Below are positions 11,443 through 23,498 of a DNA stretch of 64,000 bases, piece after piece. The notes under the pieces are model-generated. The model searched no databases. It was not told where the DNA came from and saw only the letters and a program-made list of their open reading frames with translations. The stretch is from Cryptomeria japonica (lineage: Eukaryota > Streptophyta > Pinopsida > Cupressales > Cupressaceae): the NCBI RefSeq assembly GCF_030272615.1, contig NC_081415.1:624773740-624837739 (forward strand), read 5' to 3'. Numbering within the stretch: the first letter of the stretch is position 1; the number at the start of each line of letters is the position of its first letter. A program made the translations under genes and the position numbers.

Positions 11443-12249
11443 AAACTTCAAACTGAATACATGTGTCTCTCTTTAACTTTATCCTTCTTGGTGGTCTTGA
11501 AGATACTTTGTCGTAAGTTTTACTCAAGCTTTGTATTATATCATCACCATGTCCTATTTCTATAAGAAATGCCTTTTCAAAAACCAATAGTGTCACTATG
11601 ACTTGGAGGGTCGGTGGAACTTTCAGAGCTTTTCGTAGGTTACACATTAAAAAAACGGTGCTCACATGCTATGTCGAAAATGACTTTATTGTGGGCCTTT
11701 GAATAATAGTGGATGAAAGGTCCAGACATTGTCAGAAGTGTCAATTGATCAATGTTGATAACAATTTCAATAAATCTCATGTTTTTTCTTTTCGAAAAGT
11801 CATCGATGACTGGATTCTACTTTTACTAGCGATGGTCGAATGCTCTAGAAAGCATCAAATTTTAAAAGGAAAAAGTGACGCACCATCATTCGGTTAAAAT
11901 AAACACTTAGATTTAGTATACATTTCTGCTAACTTAATGGATAGTTTCAAACATCTTTGATTTAATTCAAAATGTGATATATTAAACTCGCAATATTATG
12001 TGGAGGGAGAAAATAATTCAAGATTATCAGGTGGCTTTGAAAGAGAAACTGAGGAAGTGTAATATTCTAAATTGACATGGAGGGCGTCGAAGATATAGTA
12101 ATCATGTGGACTAAGAGCATTTAGAGAGGAAGAGCATTCACAAAGTTAACAAAAGGGGAGCAGAAAAGGGAAGAATAGGATATAAGATATAATCTAGAGT
12201 TAGTAATAAAGGCATGAACGTTATTATTAATATAATAAAGAAATTATAT
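11443..12249. other. AT-rich spacer, no gene recognised
   Basis: Short open stretches on both strands (for example 11,432-11,665 minus and 11,709-11,897 plus) have no recognisable domain, and the first overlaps the insertion junction. Nothing further can be supported. Confidence 0.4.
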
Positions 12250-13440
12250 GGGAATTAAAAAATAAGAATAGTAGAAGAAAGATTCTTACAGAGGAAGTAT
12301 TTATTTTTCAAATGCAATTACATATTTATAAGTACATAATAATTCAACATTTTTTAATAATTATGTTAGTTTTGTTTATAGTTAATTATAATGCTAGACA
12401 ATAAAATAAATACTAATCACAACAAACTGAAATCTAAAAGACACATCTTCAACTCATTTTTGAGAGAAGCACAAGAGAGTGTAGTTCTTTTATGACTTAT
12501 TATAACACTCTCCTTTAATAAGAATAATAGAATTTAAATGGACTCGTAATATATATTTAAATAGTATATGTTGACTAACAACATAAAACTTAAGCAATAC
12601 AATATGCATAAGGTATTATATGAAAATAGTTCTTGGATCACTACTTAAGACTTCTTCAAGTTGCCCCCAATTATACCTAGACATAATCCATGTTTACAAA
12701 ACAATTGGACACCATATTCACATGAAGTTGTCTCATCATCCTTGCAAAGGTATAATCTTGAACTTATAGATTTTCGAATCTGCTTCTAAACTATTGGACA
12801 CCAATCCTAACATGTATGTCTCATTAACCCAATGAGGTGTAGTTTCTTTGATCCATAAACAATTCACACTTTTGAGCATCTAACTATCTTCTATTGAACC
12901 CTTCTCTATCCTCAAAGTGTTTGTCTCTTTCAAATAGGATAAGTGCCCCATCTTCAATGGATTCATCATCACTATCAATTTATCTAGTCGTTCTTCTATA
13001 GGCCTCATCTCCTTGACAATAGTTTCTATTCTTGTTCGTAGCATTAAGGGTCTCCTCAAGCACATGATCCATTTCCCAAAGTTATCCTAATTTTTTTAAA
13101 CATAAGTGAAACAACAACAAGATAGACTACAATAGTTGATAGCACAATGGCAATAATACCAAATTAAAAAATAAAAATAGCAGAAGAAAGATTGTTGCAA
13201 GACTCACTAGAGATTTATTCATCAAACAAAGTTACATATTTATAAGTACATAATAACTCAACAACATTCCATATTAATGCTAGTATTTGAGTTGTTTAAC
13301 AAAAAACCAAATACTAATGGCAATGAATTAAAATCGAAAAGATAATCCTTCAATTCATTTTGACACTTGAACAATAGAGTGTGGTTCTATTATGACTTGT
13401 TCTAATAATTGACCCTTTTCTTATTAGTAACATATTATTG
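12250..13440 (-). mobile_element. Possible small LTR-type element with paired direct repeats
   Basis: About 12,250-12,545 and 13,155-13,440 are diverged direct repeats. Shared blocks include 'catatttataagtacataat', 'agaagaaagatt' and 'gagtgt.gttct.ttatgact'. Just left of the right repeat, the complement reads TTGGTATTATTGCC, a weak match to an initiator-Met primer site. That would make the right repeat a 5' LTR on the minus strand and the roughly 600 bp between them a deleted interior. A 61-codon open stretch at 12,880-13,065 (minus) is Glu/Arg-rich but unrecognisable. Clean TG...CA ends and a target duplication are not visible, so the class is uncertain. Confidence 0.4.
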
Positions 13441-14699
13441 TCAATTTTTCATTACTATTTTCATTGGAATCCTCAATATTCTCACTTTATTTTAAACAAG
13501 AAGCTCTTAAGAATGCTATGATAATTTGACCAGCAACATGAATAGTTCCAAATGTTTGTTGTGAAGGTTGCATGCCTCCTTAAGTTTGCATTATCAAATT
13601 TAGGTATTTTTCTGTGCGCCTCTAATTATATTTATATTAGGGTACTTTACCATCTCTTAATTAGCAAGAGGCAAAATATTCATTTTATTCATATCAAGTA
13701 GTAGTATATCAAACAGATCTTTTATGTTCTCTTTAGAATTCTTTTTACCTTTGTGATTGCTAGTATTCCAAACATATTTTTTATTGATGTTCCTAATTGA
13801 ATAATTTTTATCCTTTTTATTATAATATTAAGAAGGGTTGCTAGATTTGATGCCAAGTCCCTTCCTTGTCTTTTGTATCAAAATGGGAGTAAAATATAGA
13901 GCACTATCAATGTCTTGAATTCTAGCTCTTAAATCAACTCCTTCATGTTCCATGCCTTTTGATATTTATCAATCTCATAATCTAGTATGATTGATAGGAG
14001 TGATGTGATTATGATGGATACTTTATTATTCAGATTAACTCTTTCTTGTTGAAACAACCTGTTTAATCACACTCCTACAGCTGGAACTTTTTATTGATTT
14101 AATATTTCCCAAAATGAACAAGACAACTTATTTTTACCAATTTTAATTTAGGACATCCACCAATCATCATTGTTTCTTCATATCCATTATTTATTAATCA
14201 TAAAATAGTTTAAAAGTTAGTTTTACTTTCTTTCATTTTAAAATAAATTTAAAAAATAACTATATGCTCCTATGTAAAAGGAGAAATAAAAATTCTGTTT
14301 TGATGGTCAAAATACACAAACCATTTAATATTTGAAGATAGTACTTTATCTTTTCTCTTTCATTTCAAATGATTGATAAAACAATATACCTTCCAACTTA
14401 AAATCAACAAATTCTAAAATTTGTTACTTACTATATTAATAATTGGAATACACAAACCATCCAATATTTTAGAAGAATACTTAATTTGTCATTTTTTTTA
14501 TGCTTAAAGTATTCTTACCCAGGAAAAAAAGATGATTTTTCTTTTAATTTTCATAGCTAACTCTTTCTCTACACACTATTCTTCTTTTTATTTTGCATAT
14601 TTATCTATTTTATTATATTTATTGTAGATCATGTGTCCATTTTGTATTATACTATCATTTGTCAAAGGCAAACTAGTTTCATTAATTCAGCAAAAAGAA
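13441..14699. other. AT-rich spacer, no gene recognised
   Basis: No frame on either strand stays open with protein-like content, and no repeat edge is evident. The sequence may be decayed transposon internal DNA continuing from the left. Confidence 0.35.
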
Positions 14700-14959
14700 A
14701 TGTATGTTTGCTATCCTCTAGAGAATAATCCCATCAATTATGGTTTGGGAAGTTTGGAAGGAAAGGAATCATAGGATCTTTCAAGAAAAAGAAATGCCAG
14801 TGAAAATTATTATTCAAAAGATTGAAGATTAGGGAGTGGAACTGGTCAATATAGAAGCAACGAATCAGATTGTAACTTGGAAAATTTGTTCACTCTATGG
14901 GATGATGAAATGACAAGAAAATTTAAAGTTTTAATTATCCCTTAATAGTAGGGTGGAAG
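14700..14959 (+). pseudogene. LINE tail, left part (split by copia 2)
   Basis: From 14,740 the plus strand reads MVWEVWKERNHRIF followed by a charged stretch. This is the VWKERNRRIF-type motif that joins the zf-RVT region to the RNase H domain in plant L1-type LINEs. An in-frame stop follows within about 90 bp. The reading is cut at 14,959 by the copia 2 insertion and resumes at 22,628 after the repeated pentamer GGAAG. Confidence 0.7.
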
Positions 14960-16457
14960 TGATAGTTCTGATACTTGATGTAAAGTACAGATGCCAATAG
15001 CTAACAAGATGAGAGGGGGGGCTGAATCATACAAACTTAAACTTCCATAAAATCAACAGATTCAACCTCAGTAACATATACTTCAGCAACTTAACCAAAA
15101 AATGCTAAACATGCAAACTTATGAACACATAATCATAATAACACTCATAACACCAGACTTAACGTGGAAACTCAAATAGGGAAAAACCACTGTGGGATAT
15201 CAGACCCACTAAGAAATATACTCTTCTAGAGTATTCTTAGTTAAAAGCAAATCCTATTAAAGATTACAAACACATTGCTAGATGTGACCCGGTTAAGGGA
15301 TTTCCCTCAGATCTGTTAGGATCTTCACTTTGTTAGAAGTGACCTTGTCAAAGGATTTCAAACACTCATTTAGAATGTTACCTTGCTAGAGGGTTTACAT
15401 ATAAGACTGTTAAGTCCACTCAGTTAAGAGATTTTTTGTCACTTACAAAATAACAATAATAAAAATCTATCTGCAGCTTCACATCTAAAATGCTAAAGCA
15501 GATTCTTATTGGCTCAAAGCAATTATTCATAGGACTTATCTTGTCCCTCTGTTGGGCTCTCTACACTGTTAATCAAATAGGTCTTCAAGCTTCTATGGTC
15601 AGTAATCACTATGTAGCATCCATGTTCTTACACTTTCCCGCATACATTGTTTATTAGCAATTCCTTATTTATAAACAATTGCTAACCGCTTAATCTCCTT
15701 GATCACATTTCGAAAGATCAATCTTAGCCATCAGATCTTCAAACTTGACCAGGTTCAATGTATCCTTTCAATCTGAAAACATTTTACCTTTCCTCGAGAC
15801 TTGTAGTCCTTTCTTGGAACTTGCACAAGGTTATTGCAGTTCAATTTGCGCTGTAGATCTTCCTACCGATTTTCCTTCGCCATAGATCTTTTAACAAACT
15901 TCATTCGTGGGATACCAATCATTTATACATCTCTAGCTAATCATTGTCCTTCATTAAATAATGCTTTTATCTATCCCATGCCTACAATCATAACTCATTT
16001 GCAACTCAGTAAATACTAAACTTTACTCAGTAGACATTTCACCTTCATTAACCGATATCGATAACCTTAGGGTTTACAGACTAGGTTCCTTAGGGTTTAC
16101 TTACTAGGTTCTTTGCTCGGTTGCATAGTATCGTATTAACCTTACAATTAACAACATATGTAGGATATCAAAACAATCTAAACATCATAATCTCATCATT
16201 GTCTAACTCGGTAATAGTTGCCCATTGAATAACTTATTTCTCCCCTTATTCATCACATTTTTTCTGTGTCTTTTACTGACATCTTAATTCTCTTCTATTC
16301 AATCTTCTCAAGATATGGCAACATCATACTGAATTAGATGACAAAATAATGTTATAAAGATAGTTATCATCCTTCTTTAGTTATATAAAATAATCTTCAA
16401 CAACCTTCTCAATATCCTTACTAAATATCAACAATCTTTCTTACTGTAATGCCAACA
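14960..16457 (-). repeat. Copia 2 3' LTR (1,498 bp)
   Basis: On the plus strand it runs TGATAGTT...ATGCCAACA, so on the element strand it starts TGTTGGCAT. It shares most of its length with the LTR at 21,112, with scattered substitutions and small gaps. The complement of 15,666-15,673 gives TATAAATA, a candidate TATA box conserved at 21,815-21,822. Confidence 0.9.
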
Positions 16458-16471
16458 ATCTCCCCCTTTGG
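16458..16471 (-). promoter_or_regulatory. Polypurine tract of copia 2
   Basis: The complement reads CCAAAGGGGGAGAT immediately before the 3' LTR start TGTTGGCAT, the standard position for the plus-strand priming site. Confidence 0.85.
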
Positions 16472-16867
16472 CTTTGATGGCAACGCAAACAATTAAATGG
16501 TATTACCAACAAGATATTCAAATTGATTTGGATTCAGATTGTTGTAAGACTTCTCCTTTTGTCCTTGAGTTGTTAAAATCTTCTGATGTTCAATCTTCTC
16601 CCCCTGTCCTTAGTCTTCCAACCAAACCATTTATAGTCTTCTACCCCTTTGACAACAATGCCAAAAAGTAAAAGAGCTAAATCATGATTTCTTCCTTTGT
16701 GAAGTGATTTGCCTTTCTGTGTAAAATCTTAGTCTCGGTCAGAGCAACATGTCTCTATTCATAATTTCCTGCACAACTTTAGAAAACCTTCTAAAGTGCA
16801 TAAATCAGCGTCAATCCACACATAATATTCTATAGATTCATCGAGTTGATGCTTTCACCAAACTCAG

Positions 16868-19800
16868 TCAATGAGTAGAAGATAGGGGTAGGACCCCTAA
16901 CTTGCTTCTGAGATACTCAAAAGTGTCCCTTGGCAATGACTTGGTGAAGATGTCTGCTAATTGCTCCTTTGAACTGATATATTCCAGCACAACTTTCTTC
17001 TCTTGATCTTCTTCTCTGAGATAATGATACTTTATAGATATATGCTTTGTCTTGGAGTGCATTACTGGATTCTTTGAAATGTTAATGGCACTAGTATTAT
17101 CACAGAATATAGTTACTAGCTTGGTAAATTTCTCATTTATACCTTCCAACAATTGTTTGATCCATGCTATATTGGTACAATTCAATGTTGCAGCAACATA
17201 TTCAGCTTCTGTTGTTGACTGCGAGATACATCCTTGTTTCTTGCTAAGCCAACTCACTAGTCTTTCTCCAAAAAAGAAAGCTCCACCACTTGTGTTTTTC
17301 CTATCATCGATGTTGCATGCCCAATCAGCATTAGTATAAACTTTTAAATCAAAATTATTCCATATACTAAGCCATAATCTTCAGTGCCTCTCAAGTATCT
17401 GAAAATTCTCTTGATTGCTGTCATATGTGTCTCCTTGGGATCTGCAAAGAATCTTGCTACAATACCTACTGCATGTGCTATATCTAGTCTACTATGCACA
17501 ACATATTGCACTTTTCCAATCATAGATTGGTAAAGTGTCTCATGAACAGATGCAAATTCATCATTCTTTGATAATTTACAATTAGTAGTCATAGGAGAAC
17601 TTACTGGTTTAGAATCCTCCATTCCAAATTTCTTGAAGATTGCATTTATGTACTTGGATTGAGTAATGAAAATCTCATCTTTCATTTGCAATATCTGTAA
17701 ACCTATAAAATACTTTATCTCACCGATTAGTGACATCTCAAATTCTTTGCACATTTCATTTCCAAAGTTCTTCCATAAGGAGTCATTACCACAAAATATA
17801 ATGTCATCAACAAATATGGTTGGGATCAGTATTCTATTATCCTCATCTTTCTTCATGTACATATTGTTGTTTTCACTTGTCCTTATAAAACCAATCTTGA
17901 TCAAATAAGAGTGCAGTCTTTCATACCATGCTCTAGGTGCTTGTTTCAAACCATATAAAGCTTTGTTCAGTTTGCATACCTGATCTTTACTCATGTCTTC
18001 ATGAAATCTTTCAGATTGTTCAATGTAAACTTCTTCTTCTAGTATACCATTCAAAAATGCAGATTTAACATCCATTTGATATACCTTGAAATTTTTGAAA
18101 GCATCATATGCCAACAATGTTCTTACTCCCTCAAGTCTAGCCATAGGTGCAAAAGTCTCACCATAATATATTCCTTCTTCTTGAGCATAACCTTTGCAAA
18201 CTAGTCTTGCTTTGTTGCGAATGACCTCACCTTTTTCATTTAGCTTGTTTCTGAAAATCCACTTTGTACTGATTACATTTTTGTCCTTTGGTCTTGGGAT
18301 AAGTGTCTATGTGTCATTCTTCTTGATTTGATCAATCTCTTCTGTCATAGCATTTACCCAATCTTCACTATTAAAAGCCTCTTTAACTATTCTCGATTCA
18401 AATTTAGAGATCAGACATGTGTTCTATCTCAATTTCTTCCTTGTCATCACTGGATCATCCTTATCTCCTATAATCTAACTTGATGCATTTTGTCTTCTGA
18501 CATACTTGGCTAATATAGGCTCTATAGGTTCTGTATGATCTTCTTCATCACTCGGTAACTAGACATTATCTTCATTTTCTTCAGTAGCTTTCTCAGTAGG
18601 ACTTCTCAGTTGAACATAAACAAACTCTTCATAATCTTCTGGTTCTTTGGAATTTCCTTCATCATTTCTTTCTGCAAATTCATCAATTTTTACATTTCCA
18701 CTTTCCACTATTTTGTTAGATGATTTGATCAGACTTTTAAATGCTTTACTTCTAGAAGAATACCTAAGAAATGTTCCTTCTTCACTTTTCTGATCAAACT
18801 TTCCATTTATGTCATCTTTGTGAGCATAGCATCTACTTCCAAAGATTTTAAAGTAACTTACATTAGGTTTCTTGTCATACTAGATCTCATATGGTGTCTT
18901 CATAGTTCCTTTCTTCAGTTGAACTCGGTTCAGGGTGTAAACTGTAGTGCTGATTGCTTCTCTCCAAAATATTTGAGGTACCCTCTTTTCTATCATCAGG
19001 GTTCTGGCATGATCCACAATTGATCTGTGTCTTCTCTCAGCTATGCCATTTTGTTGAGGTGTCCTCGGTGTAGATACTCGCCTCTTTATACCATGATCAT
19101 TGCAGAATAAGTTAAATTCATCAGAAGTGAATTCTCCTCCTCTATCAGATCTAAGACATTTTAGTTGTCTTCCTGTTTCATTTTCAACTCTTGCCTTGTA
19201 CCATTTGAACATTTGAAAAGATTCTGATTTTTCTTTTAAAAACATGACTGAGATCATCCTTGAGTAATCATCCACAAATAAAATGAAATATCTATCACCA
19301 TAATAACTTTGAACTTTCATAGGACCACAAAGATTAGTATGTACTAGATCTAAAATTCCTTTAGAAGTGTAGGACTTACTTGTAAAGCTTGATCTTGTCA
19401 TCTTACCCATCTGGCATCCTTGACACATAACATTCTTAGGTTTTTCCAGACTCGGTAGACCTCTTACTCAGTGCTTTTTACTTGTTTTGATGAGATTATC
19501 AAAATTTACAAGACAAAACCTTTTATGCCATAACTAGGTATCATCTATCTTTGCATAAAGACGCTTGTTCCAAGTTGAGGCAAGATGAAATGTGTTACCT
19601 TTTGTTTCTGTCCCGGTAGCAGCTAACTTCCATGTTTGTCATGAACTTTGACAGTTCCTTTCTGAAATTCTATTCAGTATCCTATATTGTTTAGATGTGC
19701 TACACTCAACAAATTGTATTTCAAACCTTCAACCCAGTATATGTCATCACATTTAGCATTGTCAAGAAGTCTTATAGATCCTTTACCTTTTATCGGACAT

Positions 19801-19920
19801 GGTGCATCATTACCAAATCTTACATAGCCTCCATCATAGTCTTCTAATTTAACAAACTTGTGTTTATCACCTGTCATATGATGTGAGCATCCACTATCTA
19901 TGATCCAAGAATCATTATTA
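16868..19920 (-). pseudogene. pol: Copia 2 pol: protease, integrase, RT, RNase H
   Basis: On the minus strand: protease DSGCSHHMTG near 19,870-19,905; integrase at 18,880-19,428 with Asn for the first catalytic Asp in HTNLCGP, the second Asp intact in RSDRGGEF and Glu intact in NGIAERRH; an RT lead-in near 18,190-18,310 with a stop replacing the conserved Trp before TLIP; the RT core at 17,344-18,144 with YQMDVKSAFLN, KALYGLKQAPRAWYERL and the IFVDDII catalytic motif; RNase H at 16,868-17,257 plus about 80 bp upstream, with SWLSKKQGC, TEAEYVAA and DIFTKSLP. At least two frame changes separate these blocks (integrase and RT share a frame; protease and RNase H each use another). The longest intact piece is RT, 266 codons. 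Confidence 0.92.
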
Positions 19921-20120
19921 TTTATGTGAGATATTAGGGATTTTTCTTTATAACTTTCCTCTTAAGATCCATCCTTAATAGCCACATAAACAACTTCCTC
20001 TGTATCAGTTTCATCAGATTCATCATCATTGGATTCCTCATCAGCTACTAGACATGTCTTTCTATCTCTCCTTCCGAAGTCTCGGTGTCCTCTATATTGG
20101 TTATCTTTCTGCCTGTTATC

Positions 20121-21047
20121 TCAGTATTCTCTCTTTTCACTAGATTCTTTGTCAGGGTAGTTAGAAGCCATATGTCCTATTTTATCATAATTGAAACATT
20201 TTAAAGGTAGCTTTCCTTTATACTTACCTTTTCCCCTCGGTAACCTTCTGGCTAATAATGCTTCAAATTCTTCTTGCTTCTTGATTTCCTCATACAGTTT
20301 GTGCACTTTTTCCATGTTCTTGCAAAATCTTTCACTTGCTCCACTGTGATGTCCTTTAGAGTACTTACTCATTCTATCCTTGTAATCATCAGATTCACCA
20401 ATATGAAAAGAACTAAATGCAGATTCTACTTTATTTACTGAAGACCCACTGTTATCAAAATTACTTAACTCAAATGCATGTAGCTTACCAATAGTAGCAT
20501 CCAAAGAAACTGGCATGTTAGGTACATACCTCACTTCATTGATTGCAGAGACTTGAATAGCATAAGTTGGTAGAAGGGTTCTCAACAACTTACTTGTTAT
20601 ATCCTTTTCTTCAATAGTTCCACCTAGTCCTTTAATTTGATTGACAATCTCCTATAGTCTTGTATTGTATTGGGTTATGTTGTCACGTTCATTTATTTTC
20701 ATGGATTCAATTTGTCCTCTCAGACTATCTACTTTTTCTCTTTGAACATGTTCATCACCTCCATACATAGATATGAGCTTAGTCCACATTGCTTTTGCAT
20801 CAGTACAGCCTTCTAGATCATTAAACTCTGAGTCGGTCAATGCTGATGTAATTTCAATCATAGCTTGAATATGTTCTTGCTTTGCCTTAATCTCTTCCAA
20901 GGTCATAGGGTTGGTGCTTGATGCAATGTAATCATTCTCCAGATAATATATTGCATATTCTCCAATTCTTGATAAATGCAACTTCATCCTTTTCTGCCAT
21001 GTGAAGAAAATTGACTTGTTCAGCTTCGATGCATCCCTTTTATACAT
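20121..21047 (-). pseudogene. gag: Copia 2 gag
   Basis: Two open pieces in one frame, 20,652-21,047 and 20,121-20,588, separated by a short stop-containing gap. The first holds the gag N-terminus (ASKLNKSIFFTWQKRMKLHL, then EITSALTDSEFNDLEGC and AMWTKLISMYGG). The second ends in a zinc knuckle in which two of the three Cys are Tyr (CFNYDKIGHMASNYP), so the nucleocapsid motif is destroyed. Both changes fit TGT-to-TAT or TGC-to-TAC. The start lies about 50 bp inside the primer site; an earlier ATG in frame is possible. Confidence 0.88.
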
Positions 21048-21097
21048 CTTCGAATCTTTTCCTCAAGTACCCTTAAACATTTCTTCCAGAGACCAAA

Positions 21098-21110
21098 GCT
21101 CTAATACCAA
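21098..21110 (-). promoter_or_regulatory. Primer binding site of copia 2
   Basis: The complement reads TTGGTATTAGAGC, one transition from the usual initiator tRNA-Met site TTGGTATCAGAGC, one base inside the 5' LTR. Confidence 0.88.
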
Positions 21111-21111
21111 T

Positions 21112-22627
21112 TGATAGTTTTGATACTTGATGTAAAGTACAAATGCCAATAGCTAACAAGATGAGAGGGGGGGGGGGTGAATCATACAAAACTTAAACTT
21201 CTATTAAATCAACAGATTCAACCTTGATAACATATACTTTAGCAACTTAACTAAAAACTACTAAGCATGCAAACTTATGAACACATAATCATAATAACAC
21301 TCATAACACCAGATTTAACATGGAAACCCAAATAGGGAAAAACCACTATGGGATTTTGGACCCACTTAGAAATATACTCTTCTAGAGGGTTAAAAGAAAA
21401 TCCTATTAAAGATTACAAACACATTGCTAGATGTGACCCAGTTAAGGGATTTCCCTCAGATCTGTTAGGATCTTCACTTTGTTAGAAGTGACCTTGTCAA
21501 AGATTTCAAACACTCATTTAGAATATTACCTTGCTAGAGGGTTTACATATAAGACTGTTAAGTCCACTCGGTTAAGAGATTTTCTGTCACTTACAAAATA
21601 ACAGTAATAAAAATCTATCTGCAACTTCAGATCTAAAATGCTAAAGCAGATTCTTATTGGCCCAATGAAATTTAGTCATAAGACTTATCTTGTCCCTCTA
21701 CTAGGCTCTCTACACTATTAATCAAATAGGTCTTCAAGCTTCTGTGGTCGGTAATCACTATGTAGCATCCTTGTGCTTACACTTGCTTGCATACATTGTT
21801 TATCAACAATTCCTTATTTATAAACAATTGCTAACCGCTTAATCTCCTTGATCACATTTCCCATGATCAATCTTAGCCATCAGATCTTTAAACTTGATCA
21901 GGTTCAATGTATCCTTTTGATTTGAAAACATTTTACCTTGCCTCAAGACTTGTTGTCCTTTCTTGGAACTTGCACAAGGTTATTGTAGTTCAATCTGCAC
22001 TATAGATCTTCCTGTTGATTTTCCTTCACCATAGATCTTTTAACAAACTTCATTCACGGCATACCAATCATTTATACATCTCCAGCTAATCATTGTCCTT
22101 CATTAAATAATGCTCTTATCCATCCCATGCGTACAGTCATAACTCGGTTGCAACTCGGTAAATACTAAACTTTACTTGGTAGACATTTCACCTTCATTAA
22201 CCGATATCGATAACCTTAGGGTTTACTGATGAGGTTCCTTAGGGTTTACTGACTAGGTTCTTTGCTCGGTTGCATAGTATCGTATTAACCTTACAATTAA
22301 CAACATATGTAGGATATCAAAACAATCTAAACATCATAATCTCATCATTGTCTAACTCGGTAATAGTTGCCCATTGAATAACTTATTTCTCCCCTTATTC
22401 ATCACATTCTTTCTGTGTCTTTTACCGACATCTTAATTCTCTTCTAATCAATCTTCTCAAGATATGGCAACATCATACTGAAGCAGATTATCAATTTCTT
22501 AACATCAATGACAAAATAATGTTATAAAGATAGCTATCATCCTTCTTCAATTATATAAAATAATCTTCAACAACCTTCTCAATATCCTTACTGAATATCA
22601 ACAATCTTTCTTACTGTAATGCCAATA
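21112..22627 (-). repeat. Copia 2 5' LTR (1,516 bp)
   Basis: Matches 14,960-16,457 throughout. A homopolymer near 21,167-21,178 is G-rich (about 11 G) against 7 in the other LTR. The right terminus on the plus strand is ...ATGCCAATA, followed by duplication GGAAG. Confidence 0.9.
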
Positions 22628-23250
22628 GGAAGTAAAAATAAGGATTCAAAGATAAGTAGAGACAATGTTAAATGGACTCCTCCTCAGGTGGGATGGATAA
22701 AGGTCAATATTGATGGAGCAGAAAGAGGCAATCTAGGTGAAGGGGCTATGGGCTATATTGCTAGGGATGAACAGGGAAAACAATTGCAAAAGAATCATAA
22801 GCTTTAGGTGAAACTATGAAATAATATAGCAGAAATAGGATTTGCATTGCTTGGGTAACAACTTGGATTCAAGATAGGAGAAAAGGAGATTTATTTGGAA
22901 GGTGACTCTGAGATTGTAATTAATTAATGTCATTCAAAATAATAGATCACCTAACTAGATGATGGAAAGATGGCTAATTTCAATTCAATAATTAATTATG
23001 AAATTAGATGATTTAAAAATTAGTCATATCTATAGAGAAGGGAACATTGAGGAAGATAGACTTGCCATAAATGCAGTTAGGAATTTTAAATAAGAGAGAG
23101 CTTGAAGTATTTAATTCCAAGAGTAGATTTGGTGAGTAACATAGATTTCAAATCATTTGACCATTTAGTATAAATTGTAAGAGTATTTTTTAAATATGTA
23201 TAAACCTTTTGAGTTAATGCAATCTGGAAAGAAATCTTAAACTAAGGCAG
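22628..23250 (+). pseudogene. LINE tail, right part with RNase H domain
   Basis: Continues the LINE reading interrupted at 14,959. Plus-strand motifs of the plant LINE RNase H domain appear in order: WTPPQVGWIKVNIDGAERGN (near 22,672-22,731), YIARDEQGK, then LEGDSEIVIN (near 22,895) and HIYREGNIEEDRLA (near 23,024). The usual catalytic Asp residues (NIDG and EGDS) and the late REGN...D signature are recognisable. Stops occur at about 22,805 and later. The 3' part (to about 23,250) is non-coding and includes 'gagttaatgcaatctgg', plausibly the LINE 3' end. Confidence 0.8.
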
Positions 23251-23493
23251 GGAGATCTTGTTAGATTTGATGGAATAATCTACACAAAGGGATCATGGAG
23301 TATTATTTACTTTGCAATGGCTATCGAAAGGATGGATATTTTTTTAGAAGAGTTTTGAAGGCATATTTTTAAAGATTTATATTGAAGTCGCAAGGAAGCC
23401 AGGAATATACTTAGATACATAGTAGTTTTGGGCTGGGCAAAATAGAGGGATTTAATTATTTGAAAATATATCTTTTTGGAGAAAGATAAGTTT
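23251..23493. other. AT-rich flank between LINE tail and LTR element
   Basis: No motif is recognised. It continues across the insertion at 23,494 into the sequence at 33,780. Confidence 0.35.
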
Positions 23494-23498
23494 GGAGG

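Larger units (their letters stand above)
14960..22627 (-). mobile_element. Complete Ty1/copia element 2 (decayed)
   Basis: The LTRs at 14,960-16,457 and 21,112-22,627 and a perfect duplication GGAAG (14,955-14,959 and 22,628-22,632) define the element. On the minus strand the order is 5' LTR, initiator-Met-type primer site, gag, protease, integrase, RT, RNase H, polypurine tract, 3' LTR. The outer right terminus reads TA where CA is expected, a single transition. The coding region has several stops and frame changes. The insertion lies within a LINE tail, so it is younger than that LINE. Confidence 0.93.
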
